DNA of 64,000 bases, taken from NCBI RefSeq assembly GCF_900323885.1, contig NZ_OOHJ01000022.1, positions 186,001 through 250,000 of the forward strand, given 5' to 3'. Position numbers and translations under genes: made by a program. Positions 17,796-25,819 of this stretch are shown here, piece after piece (position 1 is the first letter of the stretch; every line of letters starts with the position of its first letter). The stretch comes from [Actinomadura] parvosata subsp. kistnae (GTDB lineage: Bacteria > Actinomycetota > Actinomycetes > Streptosporangiales > Streptosporangiaceae). The notes under the pieces are model-generated. The model searched no databases. It was not told where the DNA came from and saw only the letters and a program-made list of their open reading frames with translations.

Positions 17796-18794
17796 ATGGA
17801 ATTCCGTCACCTCGGTCGCAGCGGTCTCATGGTCAGCGAGATCAGCTACGGCAACTGGCTCACCCACGGCTCCCAGGTCGAGGAGGACGCCGCCAAGCAG
17901 TGCGTGCAGGCGGCGCTCGACGAGGGCATCACCACGTTCGACACCGCCGACGTCTACGCGGGCACGAAGGCGGAGGAGGTGCTCGGCCGCGCGCTCAAGA
18001 GCGTCCGCAGGGAGTCGCTGGAGATCTTCACCAAGGTCTACTGGCCGACCGGGCCCGGCAAGAACGACCGCGGCCTGTCGCGCAAGCACATCACCGAGTC
18101 CATCCACGGCTCGCTGCGCCGCCTGCAGACCGACTACGTCGACCTGTACCAGGCGCACCGGTACGACGCCGAGACTCCTCTTGAGGAGACGCTCAAGACG
18201 TTCGACGACCTCGTCCGCCAGGGCAAGGTCCTCTACGTCGGCGTGAGCGAGTGGACCGCCGACCAGATCGCCCAGGCCCTCAAGATCGCCGACGAGATGG
18301 GCTTCGACCGGATCGTGTCGAACCAGCCCCAGTACTCCATGCTGTGGCGGGTCATCGAGTCGGAGATCGTGCCGCTGTGCGAGCAGGAGGGCGTGGGCCA
18401 GATCGTCTGGTCGCCGATCGGCCAGGGCGTGCTGACCGGCAAGTACCTGCCCGGCCAGCAGCCGCCGGAGGGCTCGCGCGCGACCGACAAGAGCGGCAGC
18501 GCGATGATCTCCCGGTTCATGAACGACGACGTGCTCACCCGCGTCCAGGAGCTGAAGCCGATCGCGGCCGACCTGGGGCTGTCGATGGCGCAGCTCGCGA
18601 TCGCCTGGGTCCTGCAGAACCCGAACGTCTCCAGCGCCATCATCGGCGCCAGCCGGCCCGAGCAGGTGCGTGACAACGTCAAGGCGGCCGGCGTCAAGCT
18701 GGAGGCCGACGTGCTCAAGCGCATCGACGACGTGCTCGGCTCGGTCGTGGAGCGCGACCCGGCCAAGACGCAGAGCCCGCCCAAGCGCCCGTAG
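17796..18794 (+). CDS. Aldo/keto reductase (voltage-gated K+ channel beta-subunit type)
   Basis: 332-aa NADPH-dependent aldo/keto reductase. It has the GITTFDTADVYAG active-site Asp and Tyr, the lysine in IFTKVYWP, the catalytic His in YQAHRYD, and IIGASRPEQV for cofactor binding. Natural substrate cannot be told. ATG 17796 gives the standard MEFRHLGRSGL start; the frame is open upstream but that part lies over another gene. Monocistronic, followed by a strong terminator. Confidence 0.93.
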   Translation: MEFRHLGRSGLMVSEISYGNWLTHGSQVEEDAAKQCVQAALDEGITTFDTADVYAGTKAEEVLGRALKSVRRESLEIFTKVYWPTGPGKNDRGLSRKHITESIHGSLRRLQTDYVDLYQAHRYDAETPLEETLKTFDDLVRQGKVLYVGVSEWTADQIAQALKIADEMGFDRIVSNQPQYSMLWRVIESEIVPLCEQEGVGQIVWSPIGQGVLTGKYLPGQQPPEGSRATDKSGSAMISRFMNDDVLTRVQELKPIAADLGLSMAQLAIAWVLQNPNVSSAIIGASRPEQVRDNVKAAGVKLEADVLKRIDDVLGSVVERDPAKTQSPPKRP

Positions 18795-18808
18795 CGTCCC
18801 GGGCATCG

Positions 18809-18844
18809 AAAACCCCTTGAGCCGCCACGGCGCTCAAGGGGTTT
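18809..18844. terminator. Rho-independent terminator after the aldo/keto reductase
   Basis: Thirteen-base perfect stem (18810-18822 with 18832-18844), loop of 9, ending in TTTCT on the plus strand and with A-rich flank for the minus strand. It can serve both convergent genes. Confidence 0.88.
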
Positions 18845-18861
18845 CTCGTGTGATCGCCCGG

Positions 18862-19068
18862 TCACTCCTGACGCAATGACAAACCCGTGTACTCGACGCG
18901 GTCCTCATCGAGCAGGGCGACCTGCTCGACTCCCGATTCCAGCAGGTCCCGCCAGTTTTCGCCGAGCCACGACTCCGCGTCCGCCTGGCTCGGAAAAACC
19001 TCTCGCGGCAAGGGGCGGTCCGTTACCTCACCACCGTTTGCATTTTCATAACGCCATCGCCATGTCAT
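18862..19068 (-). CDS. Small conserved hypothetical protein
   Basis: 68-aa acidic protein beginning MTWRWRYENANG, with WLGENWRDLL and ending near YTGLSLRQE. No signal or membrane segment. AAGGAG eight bases before ATG 19068 decides the start; the same frame is open further upstream without a ribosome site. It looks like a small actinobacterial family, but I assign no function. Confidence 0.72.
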   Translation of the reverse strand: MTWRWRYENANGGEVTDRPLPREVFPSQADAESWLGENWRDLLESGVEQVALLDEDRVEYTGLSLRQE

Positions 19069-19219
19069 GCCATACGCTCCTTCTCCGCGGCTTCGCCGGC
19101 GCACCCTCCGCAGGCACTGGAACCCTACTCCCGAGTCCGCCTGACTCTCCTTTACCTCCTCCGCCGCCGCTTCACCCTCACGCGCGGGGCGGCTCGCGGC
19201 CGCTTGTACGCTCGGCGCG

Positions 19220-20215
19220 GTGAAAGTCCTTCTCACCGGTACGGCGGGCGGCGCGGGCTGGCCCGAGCCCGGCTGCCGCTGCGCCTCCTGCTCGGCCCTG
19301 CCTCCGGCCCACCGCCGCCCGTTCGGGCTCGTCGTGGACGGCGCGATCCCCTTCCCCTTCGCCGATCCCCCCGCCGGGTACCAGGTCCGCGCGGGCGGGC
19401 TGGGGCTGGCCGGGCCCGACGGCTCCCGGCTGCTCTGCCTGCCCCGGGACCGGCCCGTGCCTTCCGACGAGAACAGGTACGACATGGTGCTCATCGACCT
19501 CCTCGACCGGCCGGAATGCCTCGGGGAACTGCGGCGGGCCGGCCTGGCGGACCGGGCGACGACGGTGGTGGCGGTGGGGCTCGATCACCGGGTCAGGTCG
19601 GAGGAGGAGCTGTCCCGGCGGCTGCGGCTCTGGGGCGCGATCGCCGTGCCCGACGGCGCCGAGCTGGAGGTCGTGTCAGGGGGGACCGGCGAGGCAATGG
19701 TGCGGCGGGCGCTGCTGCTCGGCGGGTCGCGGTCCGGCAAGTCGGCCGAGGCGGAGCTGCGGCTGGCGGCCGAGCCGTACGTGACGTACGTGGCCACCGG
19801 GCCGGACGGGGCGGGCGACGGCGAGTGGGCGGCGCGGGTGCGGGCGCACCGGGAGCGGCGGCCCGCCCACTGGGACACCGCCGAGACGACGGACCTGGCC
19901 GGCACGATCCGCGCGGCCACCATGCCGCTGCTCGTCGACGGCCTCGGGACGTGGCTGGCGGCGGTGTTCGACGAGCACGGGGCGTGGGAGGGGGATCGCG
20001 CGCCGGTCGCCGCCCGCTGCGACGACCTCGTGGCGGCGTGGCGGCAGGCGCCGGAGCCGGTCGTGGCGGTGTCGGACGAGGTGGGGATGGGCGTGGTGCC
20101 CGCCACGGCGAGCGGGCGCGCGTTCAGGGACGCCCTGGGACGGCTCAACGAGCGCCTGGCGGCCGAGTCGGAGTACGTGGCGCTCGTGGTCGCCGGCCGC
20201 CTCATCGAGCTCTGA
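19220..20215 (+). CDS. cobU: Adenosylcobinamide kinase/guanylyltransferase with N-terminal metallo-beta-lactamase-like remnant
   Basis: 331-aa protein. Residues 155-331 are CobU: Walker A LLLGGSRSGKSAEAE, the DGLGTWLA and SDEVGMGVVPAT motifs. It phosphorylates adenosylcobinamide and transfers GMP in late cobalamin synthesis. Residues 1-150 start LLTGTAGGAGWPEPGCRCASC, like PhnP-type metallo-beta-lactamase proteins, but no HxHxDH metal site is present. cobS lies 850 bp downstream on the same strand, with an ABC gene between on the other strand. Confidence 0.88.
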   Translation: MKVLLTGTAGGAGWPEPGCRCASCSALPPAHRRPFGLVVDGAIPFPFADPPAGYQVRAGGLGLAGPDGSRLLCLPRDRPVPSDENRYDMVLIDLLDRPECLGELRRAGLADRATTVVAVGLDHRVRSEEELSRRLRLWGAIAVPDGAELEVVSGGTGEAMVRRALLLGGSRSGKSAEAELRLAAEPYVTYVATGPDGAGDGEWAARVRAHRERRPAHWDTAETTDLAGTIRAATMPLLVDGLGTWLAAVFDEHGAWEGDRAPVAARCDDLVAAWRQAPEPVVAVSDEVGMGVVPATASGRAFRDALGRLNERLAAESEYVALVVAGRLIEL

Positions 20216-20231
20216 GCCTCGGCCCGAGGGG

Positions 20232-21032
20232 TCAGGAGCGGGCGGCCCGGGCGTACCAGCGGCCGTCCACGCGGTCCACGTGCAGGGGGCGGCCGAAGCA
20301 GTCGCTGAGGTTGGCCGGGGTGAGCACCTCGGCGACCGGGCCCGCGGCGAGCACCCTGGCGTCGCGCATGAGCATGGCGTGCGTGGTCGTCGCCGGCACC
20401 TCCTCCAGGTGGTGGGTCACCGTGACGGTGGTCAGCACGGGCCGGGTGGCGGCGAGGTCCTCGACGGCGGTGATGAGGTCTTCGCGCGCGGGCAGGTCGA
20501 GCCCCGCGAACGGCTCGTCGAGCAGCAGCACCGCCGGGTCGGCCATGAGCGCCCTGGCGACCCTGATCCTGGCCCGCTCCCCCTGTGAGCACACGCGGAA
20601 CTTCCGCTCGGCCAGGTCCTTGCAGCCGAGGTCGGCCAGCAGCCGGTGGGCGCGGTCGTGCTCGGCGTCGCCGTACTTGTCCCACAGCGGCACGCTCGTC
20701 GCCGTGTGCCCGGTGAGCACCACGGTGTGCGCGGTGGCGCCCTCCTCCTCCATCAGCTCCTCGTCGATGAGGCGCTGGCTCTCCGCGACGAGGCCGATGT
20801 GGCGGCGCAGCTCCCGCACGTCGACCCGGCCGAGCCGGTGCCCGAGCACCTTGACGGTGCCCTCACTGGGATGGCGCACGGCGGCCGCCAGCGACAGCAG
20901 CGTCGTCTTGCCCGCGCCGTTGGGGCCGAGGATCACCCAGTGATCGCCGTAGTCCACCTGCCAATCGACGCCGTCCAGTAGCGCTTTGCCGACAACCCGG
21001 ACACCTACGCCTTCCAGTTCAACCACGTGCAT
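20232..21032 (-). CDS. ABC transporter ATP-binding protein
   Basis: 266-aa single ATPase domain: Walker A GPNGAGKTT, signature CSQGERARIR (Cys instead of Leu at the first place), Walker B VLLLDEPFAG, and switch THH. No permease or binding protein is adjacent, so it may be an orphan subunit. It lies between cobU and cobS but on the opposite strand, so a role in B12 or metal uptake is only suggested by position. Confidence 0.9.
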   Translation of the reverse strand: MHVVELEGVGVRVVGKALLDGVDWQVDYGDHWVILGPNGAGKTTLLSLAAAVRHPSEGTVKVLGHRLGRVDVRELRRHIGLVAESQRLIDEELMEEEGATAHTVVLTGHTATSVPLWDKYGDAEHDRAHRLLADLGCKDLAERKFRVCSQGERARIRVARALMADPAVLLLDEPFAGLDLPAREDLITAVEDLAATRPVLTTVTVTHHLEEVPATTTHAMLMRDARVLAAGPVAEVLTPANLSDCFGRPLHVDRVDGRWYARAARS

Positions 21033-21066
21033 CCCGCCACACTAGTGGGCCCTAGGATCCTGCGTT

Positions 21067-21996
21067 ATGCGGCTGATGGACGGGCTGAGGTTCGCCCTGG
21101 GCACGTTGAGCGTGTTACCCGTGCGGGTCGAGCGGGTGGATCGGCAGGTGGCGGGGCAGGCGATGACGCTGGCCCCGGCGGTGGGGCTGCTGCTCGGGCT
21201 GCTCGCGGGGGCGGCGCTGCTGCTGCCCGCGCCGCCGCTGCTCGGGGCCGCGCTGGCGCTGGGGCTGCTGGCGCTGCTCACCCGCGGCCTGCACCTCGAC
21301 GGGCTGGCCGACCTGGCCGACGGGCTGGGCAGCGGCAAGCCGGCCGACCAGGCGCTCGACATCATGAAAAAGTCCGACATCGGGCCGTTCGGCGTGGTGA
21401 CGCTGGTGCTGACGCTGCTCGTCCAGGTCGCGGCGCTCGCCGACGCCGGCGTCTGGGCGCTGGTGACGGCGTGCGTGGCGGGGCGGCTGGCCCTGACGTG
21501 GGCCTGCCGCTCCGGCGTGCCCGCCGCCCGCCCAGACGGGCTGGGCGCGATGGTGGCGGGCACCGTACGGCGCCCGGCCGCCTGGCTCACCACCGTGGCG
21601 GCGCTGCTCGCCGCCGCCGTGATCGGCCTGCTCACCGCCCCCGGCGCCGGCCTCTGGGCCTGGGACGGGAACGACGAGCCGGCTCGCGAGCTGCCGGCCC
21701 GCTACATCTGCATGGCCGGCTCGTGCCCGGAGCCCGCCGAGCCCGGCCTGCGGTACGACACCGGCCCGGACGCGTTCGCGACCGCGGTGGCCGTCTCCGA
21801 GGAGGACGCGAGCCCTCCGGGCCGGTTCTCGGGGGTCGTGGTGGCGCCGGTGGCGCTGCTCGCCGGGCTCGGGGCCGCCCTACTGCTGCTCGGGCACGCC
21901 CGGCGCCGTCTGGGCGGGATCACCGGGGACGTGCTCGGCGCCCTCGTCGAGACGGCCGCCGCCGCCACGCTCGTGGTGTACGCCATCCTCGGGTGA
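21067..21996 (+). CDS. cobS: Adenosylcobinamide-GDP ribazoletransferase (cobalamin synthase)
   Basis: 309-aa polytopic membrane enzyme that joins GDP-cobinamide with alpha-ribazole. The catalytic motif RGLHLDGLADLADGLG (73-88) and the C-terminal GGITGDVLGA are intact. Longer than usual: residues about 199-253 form a hydrophilic insertion containing ICMAGSCPEP that interrupts the membrane segments. The 3' end overlaps the convergent CPBP gene by 117 bp. Confidence 0.92.
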   Translation: MRLMDGLRFALGTLSVLPVRVERVDRQVAGQAMTLAPAVGLLLGLLAGAALLLPAPPLLGAALALGLLALLTRGLHLDGLADLADGLGSGKPADQALDIMKKSDIGPFGVVTLVLTLLVQVAALADAGVWALVTACVAGRLALTWACRSGVPAARPDGLGAMVAGTVRRPAAWLTTVAALLAAAVIGLLTAPGAGLWAWDGNDEPARELPARYICMAGSCPEPAEPGLRYDTGPDAFATAVAVSEEDASPPGRFSGVVVAPVALLAGLGAALLLLGHARRRLGGITGDVLGALVETAAAATLVVYAILG

Positions 21997-22887
21997 GGCG
22001 GGCCAGCCCGGGTGCGGCGGGCGTACCGGGAAGAAGCGGAGCAGCACGAGGGCCAGCAGCGCGAGCAGCGCCCAGCCGACCACGCCGGTGAGGCCGGCGA
22101 GCAGCTCGTTCGGCGGGTGGGCGGCGTCGCCCAGCAGCAGCGCGACCGAGGCGATGGCGTTGACCGCGCCGTGGGCCACGACGGCGGGCCACACGCTCCC
22201 GGTACGCAGCCGCAGCCACCCCATCACCAGCCCGAGCAGCACGCAGAAGCCGATGAACACCAGCGCCGCCCAGGAGCCCAGCCTCGGGTAGTTGTAGCCG
22301 AGCAGCGTCAGCGGGGCGTGCCAGACGCCCCAGATGAAGCCGGACAGCAGCAGCCCGGCGAGCACGCCGTTGGTGGAGGTGAGCCGGGGCGCCAGCCAGC
22401 CGCGCCAGCCCCATTCCTCCCCGAGCGCCGGGATCGCGTTCAGCACGGGCCCGGCGACGACGGCGATGACGATCTGCGTGATGGCGGGCGTGGTGAGGTC
22501 GGCGGGCGGCGTGACGCCCTGGGCCCGCCAGACCGCCTTCAGGAGGCTGAGGTGGTCGAGGTCGAGCGTGACCAGTCCCACGGCGGCGCTGATCCCCACG
22601 GAGAGGAACGCGAGCAGCGGCACGCCCAGCCACGCCGCCAGCATGAGGGCGACGGTGCGGCCCTTGCGCTCGCCGAGCGTCAGGCCCGTCCGCCTGGCCC
22701 ACTGCCGGAACGGCGTGCGGGAGACGGCCCACACCCCGAGCACGCCCACGCTGGGCGTGAACATCATGAGCGTGCCCAGCACCATCATCAGCGGCGAGCC
22801 GAGCCCGCCGCCGAACCACAGGGGCAGCGCGACGGCCCAGGACAGCCCGAAGGCCAGGACGGTGAAGACGAGCAGAGGTCTTTTCAT
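21880..22887 (-). CDS. CPBP-family intramembrane metalloprotease
   Basis: 335-aa membrane protein with the CPBP/Abi motifs EEWGWRGW, FIWGVWHAP and HGAVNA across about eight helices. Family members are Rce1-like proteases. ATG 22887 overlaps the upstream DUF1648 gene by 4 nt. The last 50 hydrophilic residues are encoded opposite the end of cobS. Third gene of a GntR-led operon; substrate unknown. Confidence 0.88.
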   Translation of the reverse strand: MKRPLLVFTVLAFGLSWAVALPLWFGGGLGSPLMMVLGTLMMFTPSVGVLGVWAVSRTPFRQWARRTGLTLGERKGRTVALMLAAWLGVPLLAFLSVGISAAVGLVTLDLDHLSLLKAVWRAQGVTPPADLTTPAITQIVIAVVAGPVLNAIPALGEEWGWRGWLAPRLTSTNGVLAGLLLSGFIWGVWHAPLTLLGYNYPRLGSWAALVFIGFCVLLGLVMGWLRLRTGSVWPAVVAHGAVNAIASVALLLGDAAHPPNELLAGLTGVVGWALLALLALVLLRFFPVRPPHPGWPASPEDGVHHERGGGGRLDEGAEHVPGDPAQTAPGVPEQQ

Positions 22888-23849
22888 GAGGGGACTCGCT
22901 CCGCTATGAGGGCGTTGATGAGGGAGGCGCCGCGTTCGGCGTCGTCGATGCTGATCGCCAGCCGCCCGCCGGAGCGGTAGCGCAGGACCAGGCATTCGCC
23001 GCCGCGCAGCATGATGGTGGCGCGGCCGGGCAGCCCGCGGAAGCCCCAGCCGCCGACCTCGCCGGGCGTGAGCCGCTCGCACCAGGCCGACTCGACCTTC
23101 GACAGGGGGATCCGGCGCGCCGGCCAGCCGAGCGGGCCGAAGCCGATCGTGACCGCGTCGTCGCCGGCCCGGACGGAGAGCGCCGAGCCGGCCAGCGCGG
23201 CGACGAGCACGATGGCGAAGCCGGGCAGCAGCCGGGGCACGAGCCCGCCGGAGGTCACGCCGAGGATGGTGAGCGCGCCGGTGACGGCGACGCCGGCCAG
23301 CGCAAGGGCGCTGACGGCGGCGAGCCACCGGTTGTCCACGCGGCTGACCCAGACGGCCCGCTGGCCCGCCCGGAGCCTGAGCGCGGGCGGCGCCGCGTCC
23401 CGGGAGGACTGCTCGTCGGGGGCGCCCCTGCCCAGGTAGCCGACCAGGGACCCGGCGACGGCCGCGGCGGCGATCACCAGCGGGACGTGCCAGCCGGGCA
23501 GCAGGGTCGCGCGCCAGGAGGGGGCGTCAAGGTTGACGGCCAGTGTGGAGGCGTCCGCGCCGAGCAGGAGCACCCCGGACGCGGCCATGCCGGCGTAGGA
23601 GGTGACCCGCGCGGCGCGCCGGTCGCGGGCCCGGCCGAGCAGGAGGAACAGCAGCCACAGTCCCGTCCACAGGATCACGGTCGTGATCACGTGGACGGTG
23701 ACCGAGTTGGAGCCGTCGGGCACGGCGCCCGAGGTGCCCCAGTGGGTGGCCATGGGGTCGGGGAGCCGGTCGCGCAGCGCCAGGGGCCCCAGGAGCAGTG
23801 CGGCGGCCACGGCCAGCCACCACACGACGGCGACGACACGGGCTCTCAC
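22884..23849 (-). CDS. DUF1648 membrane protein
   Basis: 321-aa membrane protein starting with the DUF1648 motif LPDPMATHWGTSG..PDG after a first helix. Several further helices (55-75, 85-105, 125-145, 180-230) precede a C-terminal PH-like soluble part with PLSKVESAWCERL. Role unknown. Overlaps both neighbours by 4 nt, so it is locked into the GntR operon. Confidence 0.82.
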   Translation of the reverse strand: MRARVVAVVWWLAVAAALLLGPLALRDRLPDPMATHWGTSGAVPDGSNSVTVHVITTVILWTGLWLLFLLLGRARDRRAARVTSYAGMAASGVLLLGADASTLAVNLDAPSWRATLLPGWHVPLVIAAAAVAGSLVGYLGRGAPDEQSSRDAAPPALRLRAGQRAVWVSRVDNRWLAAVSALALAGVAVTGALTILGVTSGGLVPRLLPGFAIVLVAALAGSALSVRAGDDAVTIGFGPLGWPARRIPLSKVESAWCERLTPGEVGGWGFRGLPGRATIMLRGGECLVLRYRSGGRLAISIDDAERGASLINALIAERVPS

Positions 23850-24193
23850 GTCAGTTCCTCCACGATGGTGATGAGGTCTTCACGGCTGTAGCCGTACTTC
23901 TTGGCCTCGTCGAGCAGTTCGCGTGCGCGTTGCACGAGCAGGGCGCGCCCGTCGGCGCGGCGCGCCACGCTGACGCCGCGGCCCCTCCTGAACTCCAGCA
24001 GCCCTTCGTCGCGCAGGTCGCGCAGCGCGCGCAGCACGGTGTTGGGATTGATGCCCAGCGCGGCGGCCAGGTCGCGGGCCGGCGGCAGGCGATCGCCCGG
24101 CCGGTAGGAGCCCTCGCCGATGGCGCGGCGGATGGCGCCCGCCACCTGTTCGTGGAGGGGGCGCGCGTCGTTGAGATCGAGCGTCAGCAGCAT
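23846..24193 (-). CDS. GntR-family (YtrA subfamily) transcriptional regulator
   Basis: 115-aa regulator: winged helix-turn-helix at residues 10-75 (PPARDLAAALGINPNTVLRALRDL) with the short C-terminal helical tail typical of YtrA. Such genes normally head operons for membrane proteins or ABC transporters and repress themselves. A perfect inverted repeat covers the start codon (24192-24216). ATG at 24193; the transcript may be leaderless. Confidence 0.92.
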   Translation of the reverse strand: MLLTLDLNDARPLHEQVAGAIRRAIGEGSYRPGDRLPPARDLAAALGINPNTVLRALRDLRDEGLLEFRRGRGVSVARRADGRALLVQRARELLDEAKKYGYSREDLITIVEELT

Positions 24194-24216
24194 GGTGCTA
24201 ATGACACTAGCACCAT
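24192..24216. promoter_or_regulatory. Candidate GntR/YtrA operator
   Basis: Perfect inverted repeat: arms ATGGTGCTA (24192-24200) and TAGCACCAT (24208-24216), spacer 7. It runs into the regulator's own start codon, which suits autorepression. Assignment to this regulator is by position. Confidence 0.7.
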
Positions 24217-24298
24217 TAATCAGATCGTGCTGACCGGCGATTGGTAGGATGAACCCCTGTTTGTGAGTACGTAGAAGACGTGGATAGCATCGGTTTAC

Positions 24299-25768
24299 GT
24301 GACCACTGTGCGGCTGAACTCAGCAGATCCCGTCTCTGTCGACACCGACGCGTTGATCGTCGGTTTCCGCCCCGGCCAGGACGGCCCCGTGCCCGCGGTG
24401 GGCGCCGAGTCCCTGGAAGCCGCCTTCGGTGGCAAGCTCGCCGCGTCGCTCGGCGCCGTGGCGTTCACCGGCAAGGCGGGCGAGCTGGCCAAGCTGCCGA
24501 CGTTCGGCGCCATCGCCGCCCCCGTGCTCGTCGCCGTGGGCCTGGGCGACTCCCCCGCACCCGAGGGTCTGCGCCGCGCCGCCGGCGCCGCCGTCCGCTC
24601 ACTCGCCGGCACCGCGCGCGCCGTGCTCGCGCTGCCCGCCGGCACCCCCGAGGAGGCCGAGGCGGTCGCGCTCGGCGGCCTGCTCGGCGCCTACGCCTTC
24701 ACCCGCTACCGCACCGCCGGCGAGCAGAAGGCCCCCGTCGCCGACCTCACGGTGGTCTCCGGGCAGCCCGGCGACGTGGCCGAGCGCGCGAGCGTGCTGG
24801 CCGAGTCGGTCTCCCTCGTCCGCGACCTGGTCAACACCCCGCCGTCCGACCTGTGGCCGGCCAGGTTCGCCGAGCTCGCCGAGCAGGCGGGCGCCGAGGC
24901 CGGGCTGAGCGTCGAGGTGCTCGACGACAAGCAGCTCAAGGACGCCGGCTACGGCGGCCTCATCGGCGTCGGCCAGGGCTCGGTCAACCCGCCGCGCCTG
25001 GTCCGCCTCGCCTACAGCCACCCCGAGGCCGGCAAGACGCTCGCGTTCGTCGGCAAGGGCATCACGTTCGACTCCGGCGGCCTGTCGCTCAAGCCGTCCG
25101 CCTCGATGGACTGGATGAAGTCCGACATGGGCGGCGCCGGCGCCGTGCTCGGCGCGCTCATCGGCATCGCCCGCCTCGGCCTGCCGGTCAACGCCGTCGG
25201 CTACCTCTGCCTGGCAGAAAACCTGCCGAGCGGCACCGCGCAGCGCCCCTCCGACGTCATCCACAGCTACAGCGGCAAGACCGTCGAGGTGCTCGACACC
25301 GACGCCGAGGGCCGCCTGGTCCTCATGGACGGCATCGCCCGCGCCGCCGAGGACAACCCCGACCTGATCGTCGACGTGGCCACCCTCACCGGCGCCCAGA
25401 TCGTCGCGCTCGGCTGGCGCACCGCCGGCGTCATGGCCAACGACGACGCCATCAGGGAGCTCGTGGTCGAGGTGGCCACCGAGGCCGGCGAGGGCGCGTG
25501 GGGCATGCCGCTGCCCGACGAGCTGCGCAAGGGCCTCGACTCCCCCGTCGCCGACATCGCCAACCTGCACCCCGAGCGCTGGGGCGGCATGCTGGCCGCG
25601 GGCATCTTCCTCAAGGAGTTCGTGCCCGAGGGGGTGCGCTGGGCCCACATCGACATGGCCGGGCCCGCGTTCAACAAGGGCGAGCCGTACGGTTACACAC
25701 CGAAGGGCGGCACGGGCGCCATCACCCGCACCCTCATCGGACTCGCAGAGCGGCACGCGAGCATCTGA
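24299..25768 (+). CDS. pepA: Leucyl aminopeptidase (M17)
   Basis: 489-aa M17 aminopeptidase. C-terminal catalytic domain has VGKGITFDSGGLSLKP (Lys253, Asp258) and DTDAEGRLVL, the metal-binding and catalytic signatures. Cuts N-terminal residues from peptides in the cytosol. GTG 24299 is used; a longer overlapping frame is a shadow. As in mycobacteria it stands next to the 2-oxoacid dehydrogenase genes. Confidence 0.95.
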   Translation: MTTVRLNSADPVSVDTDALIVGFRPGQDGPVPAVGAESLEAAFGGKLAASLGAVAFTGKAGELAKLPTFGAIAAPVLVAVGLGDSPAPEGLRRAAGAAVRSLAGTARAVLALPAGTPEEAEAVALGGLLGAYAFTRYRTAGEQKAPVADLTVVSGQPGDVAERASVLAESVSLVRDLVNTPPSDLWPARFAELAEQAGAEAGLSVEVLDDKQLKDAGYGGLIGVGQGSVNPPRLVRLAYSHPEAGKTLAFVGKGITFDSGGLSLKPSASMDWMKSDMGGAGAVLGALIGIARLGLPVNAVGYLCLAENLPSGTAQRPSDVIHSYSGKTVEVLDTDAEGRLVLMDGIARAAEDNPDLIVDVATLTGAQIVALGWRTAGVMANDDAIRELVVEVATEAGEGAWGMPLPDELRKGLDSPVADIANLHPERWGGMLAAGIFLKEFVPEGVRWAHIDMAGPAFNKGEPYGYTPKGGTGAITRTLIGLAERHASI

Positions 25769-25819
25769 AACAAATGAAAAGATGACGGCATCACGAACAC
25801 CCCGACAAGGAGCCTTCCC

